A stretch of DNA of 15,020 nucleotides from Deltaproteobacteria bacterium (GTDB taxonomy: Bacteria; Desulfobacterota; Binatia; Binatales; Binataceae): assembly GCA_021780585.1 (NCBI GenBank), contig JAJXYM010000250.1, positions 1-15,020 of the forward strand. The letters run 5' to 3'. The notes under the pieces are model-generated. The model saw nothing but the letters and a program-made list of their open reading frames with translations, was not told where the DNA came from and searched no databases. A program made the position numbers and the translations under genes. Below, one piece after another: positions 7,040 through 13,658 of the stretch. Each line of letters opens with the position of its first letter. The stretch's first letter is position 1.

Positions 7040-7199
7040 CCGGCCGCGAGCGCGCGATCGGTCCGCGCCAGGTGCGACGCCATAATCACGATCTGAAGCG
7101 TCGATGCAATGATTCCATGATTGGCGGCGGCACGCACAGGTCTTACGCCGGCGGCGGGAGGCTTGCTCTCGGGAATCGAGACTGCGAACCTTTTTCGCG
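7040..7199. other. Intergenic gap before the second glycosyltransferase
   Basis: These 160 bases have no supported gene. There is a short inverted repeat, TCTCG and CGAGA, around 7167-7181, and no terminator or convincing ribosome site before the ATG at 7200. A promoter for the glycosyltransferase may lie here but I cannot place it. Confidence 0.3.
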
Positions 7200-8993
7200 A
7201 TGGATCACGCTGACGCCGGCCGCGCCGCGCGCGCCCGCTCCCCGATCGTAACCGCCAACCCGAACGAATCCGCCGCCGCGAACGCGAACGACGACGCCTT
7301 CTGGCGCCGCGCCGCGATCGTCATCCTGGGACTCGCCGCGATGCTGTTTTTCGCCCGGCTGGGCGCGCGCGCGTTATGGGCCTCGGAATTCCGCTGGGGC
7401 GAAATCTCCCGTGAGATGCGGCTCACCGGGAACTATTTCTGGCCGACGATCAACGGCCGCTCCTACTTCGACAAGCCGCTCGGATCGTATTGGCTGATCC
7501 TCGCCGCCAGTTGGTTCACCGGCGCGGTCAACGAAACCGCCGCGCGCATCCCGTCGGCGATCGCCGGACTCGCCGCGGTCGGACTGATTCTCCTGATGGC
7601 GCGCCGGCTCTACGACCTGCGCACGGGGGTGGTCGCGGCGCTGATTCTTGCGACCAGTTTCAGTTTTGTCTTTTTTTCGCGCAACGCTTCCGCCGACGTC
7701 GAAACGATTGCCGGCGAGCTGGCGGCGCTGACGCTGTTCCTCGCCCACGAGGAGGCGCCGGGCGGCGGGTGGACCTTCGGCCTATGGCTGATCATGGCCG
7801 TCACTTCGCAAACCAAGGGGCTGCTCGGCTTCGTTCTGCCGATCCTGACGATCGGCTCGTACTGCCTGCTCGCGGACGGATGGGCCGAGTTGTATCGGCG
7901 GCTCGGCGCGGGTCCGCTCGCGGCGCGATGGCGCTGGATGGTCGAGCGCAACCGCTGGTTCCGCAACTGGCGGACGCCGTTCGCGATCGCGATTGCCCTG
8001 CTGGTTTATCTCACGCCGTTCGTGATTTCACATCGCGAGACCGGCTCCGAGCACGGCATCTACATGGTCTATCGCGAGAACGTGAAGCGTTACTTCGCGC
8101 CGTTCGACCATCGCGGGCCGATCTACCTTTACACCTACGTTATTTTCGCGCTGATGGCGCCGTGGTCGGCGATGCTGCCGGCAGCCCTTGTCCATGCGCA
8201 TCAGCGCCGGCGCGAAGGCGCCGACCTTGCCCGCCAGGATCGCTTCACGCTGGTCTTCTTCTGGGCGACCTTTATTTTTTACACGCTTTCGGGATCGCGC
8301 CGCAGCTATTACATCCTGCCGATCCTGCCGCCCGCCGCGATTCTGGTCGCGCGTGTTCTGCTGGAAACTCCGGCCCGGATGACGCCGCTCGCGCGCCGGC
8401 TCGTCACGTTTGGCTTCGGCCTGGTCGTGGCGATGGTCGCGATTGCGGCGCTCGCCTTCCTCCCGCCGCGTCTGTTCATGCCGTATCCGTACTCGGCGCT
8501 GCCGCCAGCTCCCGATCGCGCCGTCTACGCGATCTTCTGGATCGGGTCGATCGCGGCGCTGCTTTGGGCGACGCGCGATATGCGGCCGCCGCGTATGGCT
8601 TGGGCGATCGGCGTGGTCGCGGCGCTGTTCATGTTCTATTTTTACGTCTTTGCGATGCCGGCGGGCGACGCCTATCGCACCGAAAAACCCTTCGCGTATC
8701 GGATTCGCGCGCTGGTCGGTCCCGATACGGCGGGACTCGCCTTCTACCTCAACCAGGGGCCGGTGTTTTATTTGCGCCTGCCGGCGCCGACGCCCGAATA
8801 TGACCGGCTTGGCGACCTCGATCGCGCCGTCGCCAGCGGCCGGGTTCGCTGGCTGGTCGCGCGGCGCCGCGACCTCCCGAACCTGAACTTTCCGTACCGT
8901 CAGATGGCGGCCGAAACCGCCTATCCATGGGACCCGAAGCAGCATGCGCTTAATGCGATGGTCCTGCTGCGAGTCGCCCCGCCGCCCGCCTAG
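7200..8993 (+). CDS. GT39-type (ArnT/PMT-like) integral membrane glycosyltransferase
   Basis: The product is 597 residues: a hydrophilic N-terminal tail of about 35 residues, roughly ten to twelve hydrophobic spans by eye (first about 37-56), and a soluble C-terminal end after about residue 500. The first loop carries the family pattern: ASEFRWGEISREM at 61-73 with Glu63 and Glu68, then SYFDKPLGSYW at 88-98. These enzymes transfer a sugar from polyprenyl phosphate to a lipid or protein acceptor at the periplasmic side of the inner membrane. Donor and acceptor are not readable. The acidic pair beginning with Asp in ArnT is replaced by Ser62-Glu63. It shares fold and loop layout with the product at 1402-3075, but the sequences differ enough that they are not a recent duplication. 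The stop codon overlaps the convergent dnaN stop. The start lacks a ribosome site and the true N-terminus could be shorter. Confidence 0.88.
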   Translation: MDHADAGRAARARSPIVTANPNESAAANANDDAFWRRAAIVILGLAAMLFFARLGARALWASEFRWGEISREMRLTGNYFWPTINGRSYFDKPLGSYWLILAASWFTGAVNETAARIPSAIAGLAAVGLILLMARRLYDLRTGVVAALILATSFSFVFFSRNASADVETIAGELAALTLFLAHEEAPGGGWTFGLWLIMAVTSQTKGLLGFVLPILTIGSYCLLADGWAELYRRLGAGPLAARWRWMVERNRWFRNWRTPFAIAIALLVYLTPFVISHRETGSEHGIYMVYRENVKRYFAPFDHRGPIYLYTYVIFALMAPWSAMLPAALVHAHQRRREGADLARQDRFTLVFFWATFIFYTLSGSRRSYYILPILPPAAILVARVLLETPARMTPLARRLVTFGFGLVVAMVAIAALAFLPPRLFMPYPYSALPPAPDRAVYAIFWIGSIAALLWATRDMRPPRMAWAIGVVAALFMFYFYVFAMPAGDAYRTEKPFAYRIRALVGPDTAGLAFYLNQGPVFYLRLPAPTPEYDRLGDLDRAVASGRVRWLVARRRDLPNLNFPYRQMAAETAYPWDPKQHALNAMVLLRVAPPPA

Positions 8994-10129
8994 AGCCGCA
9001 TCGGCATCACGACGTAGGTGAAGCGCGAGTCGGCGGGCGTCGTGAGCACGCCCGGACTGACCTCGTCGCTGAGGCCGAGCACGGCCGCAGCGTCGCCCGG
9101 AATAACGTTGAGCGCCTGTTGCAGATAGGCGGCGTTGAAGCCGATCGAAAAATCCGCGCCGCCGAATTCGACGTCCAGCGTTTCGCTGGCTTCACCAACG
9201 TCGGGACTGTTCGAGGAGACCGTCATACTGCCGGCCGAAAAGGCAAGCTTGACGCCGTGAAAGCGTTCGTTCGAGAAGATCATCGCGCGCTTGATGGCGC
9301 TCAACAGCGCGTCGCGCCCAACCGCGATCTGGTAGCGCGACTCCTTCGGGATAACGCCGCGATAATCGGGAAATTCGCCCTCCACCAGCCGCATCGAGAC
9401 TTCCGAGGTTCCGCGCTTGAGCCATGCGAGCTGTCCGTCGAGGCTCAGCGTAACCTCGCCTTCGCCCGCCTGGTCGAGCAGCTTGCGCAGTTCCGCCAGG
9501 CCCTTGCGCGGAATGATCGCGCCGCCCTGCATCGCGAAACTCGCGACTTCCCGATCGACCATCGCCAGCCGATGACCGTCCGTCGCGACCATCCGCACGC
9601 CCACGCCGTCGGCCGCCTCGATATAGACGCCGCTCAGGTTGTAGCGGGCCTCGTCGGGACTGACGGCGAAAATCGTCCGGTCGATCATGGTCGCCAGCGC
9701 GTCGCATGGAATCGCCAGCTCGCCCTTGACCGGCTTGCGTCCGCCGAGCGGCTCCTGCTTCGACGCCTGCGCCGGCATCGCCGGAAAGCTGCGCGGGTCC
9801 AGCCCCATCATCTTGAACCGCGCCCGCCCACAGCGCAGCTCGAACCAGTCGCCGTCGAGCGATTTGATCGAAACGTCGGCCCCTTCGGCTTCGCGCACCA
9901 CTTCGAAAAGCTTGCGCGCGTTGAGCGTGAGGCTACCCTTCTCGGCTTTGGCGCAAGCGATTTCGGTACGGATGCCGACTTCGAGGTCGGTCGCTGAAAG
10001 ACGCAGCCGGTTGTCCTCTGGTTCGAGCAGCACATGGCCGAGGATTGGCACGGTGTTGCGCCGTTCGACGATTCCCTGAACCATCCCGAGGCCGTTCAAA
10101 AGCGATACGCGATCAATGACGAGTTCCAT
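8990..10129 (-). CDS. dnaN: DNA polymerase III beta subunit (sliding clamp)
   Basis: The product is 379 residues, close to the usual 365-380. It is the dimeric ring that tethers DNA polymerase III to DNA and serves as a docking site for many replication and repair proteins. Family hallmarks are the N-terminal VERRNTVPILGHVLLEP (22-38), LRLSATDLEVGI (42-53), LDPRSFPAMP (109-118), VRMVATDGHRLA, and the C-terminal YVVMPMRL, which forms part of the partner-binding pocket. Three clamp domains of about 125 residues each are implied by the length. It follows dnaA in the same direction but 253 bases away, with the candidate origin between them. Its TAG stop lies inside a CTAG shared with the stop of the convergent glycosyltransferase gene, and no terminator is visible there. 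Confidence 0.98.
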   Translation of the reverse strand: MELVIDRVSLLNGLGMVQGIVERRNTVPILGHVLLEPEDNRLRLSATDLEVGIRTEIACAKAEKGSLTLNARKLFEVVREAEGADVSIKSLDGDWFELRCGRARFKMMGLDPRSFPAMPAQASKQEPLGGRKPVKGELAIPCDALATMIDRTIFAVSPDEARYNLSGVYIEAADGVGVRMVATDGHRLAMVDREVASFAMQGGAIIPRKGLAELRKLLDQAGEGEVTLSLDGQLAWLKRGTSEVSMRLVEGEFPDYRGVIPKESRYQIAVGRDALLSAIKRAMIFSNERFHGVKLAFSAGSMTVSSNSPDVGEASETLDVEFGGADFSIGFNAAYLQQALNVIPGDAAAVLGLSDEVSPGVLTTPADSRFTYVVMPMRL

Positions 10130-10156
10130 TTATCACCCGCGCAAGCCGCCCCCTAG

Positions 10157-10174
10157 TGATCCTGATCGTGATCT
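10157..10174. repeat. Three tandem TGATCN hexamers
   Basis: TGATCC, TGATCG and TGATCT follow one another with no gap, placing GATC at exactly 6-base spacing (10158, 10164, 10170). A further GATC is at 10186. They lie in the putative origin, 28 bases before the dnaN start. Confidence 0.55.
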
Positions 10175-10205
10175 CATTGAGAAAGGATCAGTAAAGGCAG
10201 TAGCG

Positions 10206-10216
10206 CCTGTTGATTT
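10206..10216. repeat. 11-base direct repeat, copy 1 (CCTGTTGATTT)
   Basis: The identical 11-mer occurs at 10321-10331. This copy runs straight into the DnaA box at 10216-10224. Its reverse complement contains ATCAACA, similar to the TTATCAACA variant box seen upstream of dnaA. Confidence 0.55.
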
Positions 10217-10224
10217 GTGCATAA
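10216..10224 (-). promoter_or_regulatory. DnaA box TTATGCACA
   Basis: The plus strand reads TGTGCATAA, so the minus strand fits the TTATNCACA consensus. It lies at the left edge of the AT-rich tract in the dnaA-dnaN gap. Confidence 0.65.
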
Positions 10225-10270
10225 CCGGCAAAAACGCTTGAAAACAAAAGGCTTTTTTCTGGGTATAATT

Positions 10271-10279
10271 TGTGGATAA
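10271..10279 (-). promoter_or_regulatory. Perfect DnaA box TTATCCACA
   Basis: The plus strand reads TGTGGATAA, an exact match to the strongest E. coli box on the minus strand. It sits at the right edge of an AT-rich tract, directly after TATAATT, an arrangement expected of an unwinding region next to a high-affinity site. Confidence 0.75.
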
Positions 10280-10290
10280 AGAGACGGCGT

Positions 10291-10310
10291 AAAGCTTCGC
10301 CAAAGCTTCG
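10291..10310. repeat. Tandem repeat AAAGCTTCG, two copies with 11-base period
   Basis: AAAGCTTCG occurs at 10291-10299 and 10302-10310, about one helical turn apart, just after the perfect DnaA box. Its role is unknown; it could be a binding site for an origin accessory protein. Confidence 0.5.
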
Positions 10311-10320
10311 ACCGCCGCAT

Positions 10321-10331
10321 CCTGTTGATTT
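10321..10331. repeat. 11-base direct repeat, copy 2 (CCTGTTGATTT)
   Basis: This is identical to 10206-10216 and in the same orientation, on the other side of the AT-rich tract. The two copies bracket the tract and the perfect DnaA box. Confidence 0.55.
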
Positions 10332-10363
10332 ACCGGCATTTGTTCAGACTTTCTCAACAATCC

Positions 10364-10372
10364 TGTCCATAA
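10364..10372 (-). promoter_or_regulatory. Weak DnaA box TTATGGACA
   Basis: The plus strand reads TGTCCATAA, one mismatch from TTATNCACA. It lies ten bases before the dnaA stop codon as read on the plus strand. It counts only as supporting evidence for the origin call. Confidence 0.4.
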
Positions 10373-10382
10373 GCCCGGCGGG

Positions 10383-11750
10383 TCAGGCGGCGTTGGCCTG
10401 CGTGGTCTTCAGCTCCCGTTCGATCTTCTCGATCGAAAAGCGAAAAGCCGAATCGTTTGCGATTCGCCGCGCGATCAGATTATGCGCATGAATCACGGTG
10501 GAATGATCGCGGCCGAAGGCCTCGCCGATCGCCGGAAAGGAGCCGTCGGTCAATTTGCGGCACAGATACATCGCGACCTGCCGGCAAAAGGCAATGTGCT
10601 GGGTGCGCTTTTTCGATTTCAGATCGACCAGCCGGATATGGAAAAAATCCGCCACGACCTTCTGAATCGTTTCGATATCCGGCTTCGGCTCACGCGTGCG
10701 GATCAGGTCGCGCAGCGCCTGACGGGCGAAGTCGGTGGTGATGGCGGATTTATCCATCGAGGCCAGCGCCGCGATCCGGGTCAGACAACCTTCGAGTTCG
10801 CGCACATTGGCGGAAACGTTCTGCGCGATGTAGAGCGCAACTTCGCCCGGCAGGGGGAGATTTTCCAGTGCGGCCTTCTTCTGGATGATCGCCACGCGGG
10901 TTTCCAGATCGGGCGGCGCGATATCCGCGATTAGCCCCGACTCGAAACGATTGCGCAGCCGATCCTCGAGACCGTTGATCTCCTTGGGGGTTTTGTCCGA
11001 AGTCAGCACGATCTGATGGCGTTCGGAATGGAGCGAGTTGAAGGTGTGGAAAAATTCCTCCTGGGTGCGCTCGCGCCCAGCGAGGAATTGCACGTCGTCG
11101 AGGATCAGGGCGTCGACCCGCCGGAACTTATCCTTGAACTCTCCCATCCGGTCGCGCCGGATCGAATTGATCAGCTCGTTCATGAAGACTTCGGCCGGCA
11201 TGAACAGCACCTTGCACTTGCCGTTCCCGGCCGCCCAGATATGGTGGCCGATCGCCGTCGCGAGATGGGTCTTGCCCAGACCGACGCCGCCGTAAATGAA
11301 CAGCGGATTGTATTTCTCGCCGGGCTGATGCGCCACCGCGAGCGCCGCCGCGTGGGCGAACTGATTGCTCGATCCGACCACGAATTCGGGGAAAGTATAG
11401 CGCGGCGGCAAGCCCGGATGGAGTTCGCAGCGCGCCGGCTCCGCCGGTCGTGACGGGACTGGCGCCGGTTTGGCGGGAGCGGCGGCGGCGCGCGGCCGCG
11501 CCGGCATTGCTCCCGCGTCGAAGATCAGCTTGACCGTAATCGGTTCGCCAACCGCGGCCGAGAGCGATTCACGCAGCACTTCATGGTAGCGATCGCTCAC
11601 CCATTCGCAGAAAAAGCGATTGGGCGCCTCGATCGTCGCCGTATGCTCTCGCATCTCGACGAAGTTCAGCGGCTCGATCCAGGTTTCAAAACTGACCTGG
11701 CCCAAGGTCTCGCGAATCCGGTCCGCGGCTTTTTGCCAGACCCCGTTCAT
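10383..11750 (-). CDS. dnaA: Chromosomal replication initiator protein DnaA
   Basis: The product is 455 residues, a normal length. It is the AAA+ ATPase that binds DnaA boxes at oriC, melts the origin and helps load the helicase. Domain I is about 1-78 (VWQKA start, FETWIEPL at 21-28). A Pro/Ala-rich linker spans about 81-112. Domain III has NPLFIYGGVGLGKTHL at 148-163 with Walker A at 154-161, LILDDVQFL at 215-223 (Walker B), LTSDKTP as sensor I near 249-255, and RLRNRFESGL near 264-273. Domain IV binds DNA, with the signature GRDHSTVIHA at 413-422. A G-rich run (GGGGGGAAAGC) precedes the ATG as ribosome site. It is transcribed leftward toward dnaN and divergently from hemL. DnaA-like boxes upstream suggest the usual self-repression, which is inference. 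Confidence 0.99.
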   Translation of the reverse strand: MNGVWQKAADRIRETLGQVSFETWIEPLNFVEMREHTATIEAPNRFFCEWVSDRYHEVLRESLSAAVGEPITVKLIFDAGAMPARPRAAAAPAKPAPVPSRPAEPARCELHPGLPPRYTFPEFVVGSSNQFAHAAALAVAHQPGEKYNPLFIYGGVGLGKTHLATAIGHHIWAAGNGKCKVLFMPAEVFMNELINSIRRDRMGEFKDKFRRVDALILDDVQFLAGRERTQEEFFHTFNSLHSERHQIVLTSDKTPKEINGLEDRLRNRFESGLIADIAPPDLETRVAIIQKKAALENLPLPGEVALYIAQNVSANVRELEGCLTRIAALASMDKSAITTDFARQALRDLIRTREPKPDIETIQKVVADFFHIRLVDLKSKKRTQHIAFCRQVAMYLCRKLTDGSFPAIGEAFGRDHSTVIHAHNLIARRIANDSAFRFSIEKIERELKTTQANAA

Positions 11751-11773
11751 GCTTTCCCCCCAGCGAGTGTTTG

Positions 11774-11794
11774 GGCGCCGGTCCCAACGGCGCC
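11774..11794 (-). promoter_or_regulatory. Hairpin in the presumed dnaA leader
   Basis: GGCGCCG (11774-11780) and CGGCGCC (11788-11794) are perfect arms around a seven-base loop, ending 24 bases before the dnaA ATG. It could form in the dnaA mRNA leader and affect translation; there is no T-run. Confidence 0.4.
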
Positions 11795-11834
11795 AAATTG
11801 CCAGCCAAGCTTCGCACGCGACTTACTCACAGCT

Positions 11835-11854
11835 CTGTCCACACTTGTTGATAA
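11835..11854. promoter_or_regulatory. Pair of opposed DnaA-like sites upstream of dnaA
   Basis: On the minus strand TTATCAACA (11854-11846) is one base from the DnaA box consensus. It is followed after two bases by TGTGGACAG (11843-11835), an inverted box with two mismatches. They lie 85-105 bases before the dnaA start, where autoregulatory boxes are usual. Confidence 0.45.
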
Positions 11855-12205
11855 CCAAAAATTCTCCCGTCCCTGTCGGTAATTCCACAAAAACGCGCGG
11901 CTGGCTATCAACTCATCGGTTGAACCGCCACTCCACCCCGCACGTTTTACTGACGAATAACGACCGGAAATCTTATGCTCGCGCCTGTCGGCCACGATAA
12001 CGATCGCCGCCCGAGCTGGCTTAAAATGCGCACCTAGGCGCCTTCACAAGTCTGGCGGCGAAGACAAGTGTGTAAATTCTTTTCGACGTTCATTCAAGCC
12101 GGTCCCCATCGGGTTGATGAAAGCCTTCGATTTTTCTGGAAAAAATTTCGGCGACAATCTTTTACGAAAGCGTATTGCCTTCCGGTGGAATCTCCTGCTC
12201 ACCAC

Positions 12206-12228
12206 AAGTTGGCTCCAGGAGCCAACTT
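12206..12228. promoter_or_regulatory. 23-base perfect palindrome upstream of hemL (operator-like)
   Basis: AAGTTGGCTCC (12206-12216) and GGAGCCAACTT (12218-12228) are perfect 11-base arms around a single central A. A one-base centre favours a dimeric-protein operator on DNA over an RNA hairpin. No T-run follows, so it is not a terminator. It lies 123 bases before the hemL ATG and over 450 bases from dnaA, so hemL is the more likely target. Confidence 0.6.
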
Positions 12229-12303
12229 TCTGAATCGCCGCGATTTCGCTGCGCCGCCGCTTGATCATCCGCGCGCGATCATGAATCGTCTCTCCAGCGA
12301 GTT

Positions 12304-12331
12304 CGCGTGGCGGGCGGTGGGCGGCGCGCCG
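12304..12331. repeat. 28-base direct repeat, upstream copy
   Basis: This is a perfect copy of 12435-12462 inside hemL, starting 131 bases earlier and ending 20 bases before the hemL ATG. It contains the GTG (12307-12309) that would open a longer hemL frame. The identity ends sharply on both sides. Confidence 0.85.
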
Positions 12332-12351
12332 CGCGGCGCAAGCAAATCCCG

Positions 12352-13641
12352 ATGAAACTTTCCAACGAAAACTCACAGGCGCTCTTCAAACGCGCGCTCG
12401 AACGGATCCCCGGCGCGGTCAATTCCCCGGTTCGCGCGTGGCGGGCGGTGGGCGGCGCGCCGGCTTTTATCCACAGCGGTCAGGGCGCATATCTCCGCGA
12501 CGCCGACGGCAATCGATTAATCGATTACGTCGGCTCATATGGCCCCGCGATCCTCGGCCATGCCCATCCGGCGGTCGTCGCGGCGGTCGCCGATCAGGCG
12601 GGGCGCGGCTTCTCGTTCGGCGCGCCGACCGAGCTTGAAGTCGAGTTGGCGGAACGAATTGCGGCGGCGATTCCGATCGCCGAAAAGGTGCGGCTGGTGA
12701 GCTCCGGCACCGAGGCCGGCATGACCGCGCTCAGAATCGCGCGCGCCGCCACCGGCCGCAACGGGATTATCAAGTTCGACGGCTGCTATCATGGCCATAG
12801 CGACGCCCTGCTGGTGCGCGCCGGCTCGGGCGCGATGACCCTCGGCGTGCCGGATTGCGCGGGTGTGCCCGAGGCGCTGGCGGCGCTGACGCGGGTCGCG
12901 CCCTACAATTCGCTGGCGGCGGTCGAGCGCTATTTGAGCGCCGAGCCAAAGGCGATCGCGGCCGTGATCGTCGAACCGCTGGCGGCCAATATGGGCGTCG
13001 TGCCGCCCGCGCCGGGTTTTCTCAGGGAGCTGGGCGATCTCGCCCATCGCCACGGCGCGCTGCTGATCTGCGACGAGGTGATCACCGGCTTTCGCCTGCG
13101 GTACGGCGCCGCGTATGAGCTTTACGACGCCGCTCCGGACTTGATCATGCTGGGCAAGATTATCGGCGGCGGGATGCCGGTGGGGGCGATCGCCGGCCGC
13201 GCCGCGCTGATGGACCTGCTGGCGCCGGCTGGCCCGGTCTATCAGGCGGGCACGCTCTCGGGTAATCCATTGTCGGTTCGGGCCGGGCTCGAAACCCTCA
13301 AACTGCTCGCACAGCCCGGCGTCTACGAACGGCTGGAAGCGGCCGGCGCGCGGCTTGCGGCGGGTCTCGGCGCGGCGCTCGCCGCGGCGGGACGCGGCGG
13401 CTGCGTCAATCGGGCGGGTTCTTTGTTAACGCTGTTCCTCGGAACTGATAGAGTGAGCGACGGCGCAAGCGCCCGCCGGGCGGACCCGGCGGCCTTCGCG
13501 CGATTTTTTCATGCGATGTTCGACCGTGGCGTCAATCTGCCGCCCTCACAGTTCGAGGCGATGTTCGTCTCGCTCGCGCATAGCGACGCCGACCTCGACG
13601 CGACGATCGCGGCCGCGCGCGCGGCGCTGGCGGCCGACTGA
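12352..13641 (+). CDS. hemL: Glutamate-1-semialdehyde 2,1-aminomutase
   Basis: The product is 429 residues, the usual length. This PLP enzyme converts glutamate-1-semialdehyde to 5-aminolevulinate in the C5 route to heme and other tetrapyrroles, in the cytoplasm as a dimer. Seen are the N-terminal ALERIPGAVNSPVRAWRAVG (15-34), SSGTEAGMTALRIARA (117-132) at the phosphate-binding loop, DGCYHGHSD (143-151), ICDEVITGFR (239-248) with Asp241 for the PLP ring, and LGKIIGGGMPVGA (267-279) with Lys269 as the Schiff-base lysine. The ATG at 12352 is preferred because MKLSNENSQALFKRAL is the family start. A GTG at 12307 would add 15 Arg/Gly-rich residues that come from the duplicated 28-base segment. 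No good ribosome site precedes either. It opens the rightward hemL-atpZ-atpI-atpB cluster, 17 or 29 bases before atpZ. Confidence 0.97.
   Translation: MKLSNENSQALFKRALERIPGAVNSPVRAWRAVGGAPAFIHSGQGAYLRDADGNRLIDYVGSYGPAILGHAHPAVVAAVADQAGRGFSFGAPTELEVELAERIAAAIPIAEKVRLVSSGTEAGMTALRIARAATGRNGIIKFDGCYHGHSDALLVRAGSGAMTLGVPDCAGVPEALAALTRVAPYNSLAAVERYLSAEPKAIAAVIVEPLAANMGVVPPAPGFLRELGDLAHRHGALLICDEVITGFRLRYGAAYELYDAAPDLIMLGKIIGGGMPVGAIAGRAALMDLLAPAGPVYQAGTLSGNPLSVRAGLETLKLLAQPGVYERLEAAGARLAAGLGAALAAAGRGGCVNRAGSLLTLFLGTDRVSDGASARRADPAAFARFFHAMFDRGVNLPPSQFEAMFVSLAHSDADLDATIAAARAALAAD
12435..12462. repeat. 28-base direct repeat, copy inside hemL
   Basis: This copy encodes part of the conserved RAWRAVGGAP region of HemL (residues about 28-37), so it is the original; the identical stretch at 12304-12331 is the likely duplicate. 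Confidence 0.85.
12467..12475 (+). promoter_or_regulatory. Perfect DnaA box sequence inside hemL
   Basis: TTATCCACA occurs exactly, within codons for Phe-Ile-His-Ser in a conserved part of HemL. It may be a coincidence of coding, but it is only about 700 bases from the dnaA start and could bind DnaA. Confidence 0.35.
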
Positions 13642-13658
13642 GGCGGCCACGCGACGCC

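Larger units (their letters stand above)
10130..10382. other. Candidate replication origin (oriC) between dnaA and dnaN
   Basis: This 253-base gap contains a perfect DnaA box (10271-10279), a TTATNCACA-type box (10216-10224), a one-mismatch box (10364-10372), and an AT-rich tract at about 10229-10281 that could unwind. It also has four GATC sites within 10158-10189, a TGATCN triple repeat, an 11-base direct repeat and a 9-base tandem repeat. A dnaA-dnaN gap with DnaA boxes is a common oriC location. The same gap must also carry the dnaN promoter if dnaN is not only co-transcribed with dnaA. A TATAAT at 10264-10269 exists but has no well-spaced -35. Confidence 0.6.
11751..12351. promoter_or_regulatory. 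Long dnaA-hemL divergent intergenic region
   Basis: These 601 bases lack a convincing gene. Open frames here have no family look or ribosome site. The region must carry the dnaA promoter (leftward) and the hemL promoter (rightward). From left to right I see a GGCGCCG/CGGCGCC hairpin at 11774-11794, two DnaA-like sites at 11835-11854, and AT-rich tracts near 12070-12080 and 12128-12175. These are followed by an 11+1+11 palindrome at 12206-12228 and a 28-base copy of an internal hemL segment at 12304-12331. It is a weaker alternative or second half of the replication origin. I cannot fix -35 and -10 boxes. Confidence 0.45.

Noticed and set aside
10246..10258. AAAAGGCTTTTTT as a terminator between dnaA and dnaN
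   Set aside because: The arms are only five A-T-rich pairs around one base, too weak and too tight for a transcription-ending hairpin.
10264..10269. TATAAT as a plus-strand promoter in the dnaA-dnaN gap
   Set aside because: The nearest TTGAAA (10238-10243) is 20 bases away, which is too far, and the transcript would run antisense to dnaA. It is more likely part of the AT-rich unwinding tract.
10133..10360. 75-codon minus-strand frame in the dnaA-dnaN gap
   Set aside because: Composition is irregular, there is no ribosome site, and it covers the DnaA boxes and repeats of the putative origin.
12307..12351. GTG at 12307 as the hemL start
   Set aside because: It adds 15 basic, Gly-rich residues derived from the duplicated segment; the ATG at 12352 gives the normal HemL N-terminus.
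12044..12376. Open frames on both strands in the dnaA-hemL gap (110 codons minus, 95 codons plus)
   Set aside because: They have no recognisable domain or ribosome site, and span the palindrome and the duplicated segment.
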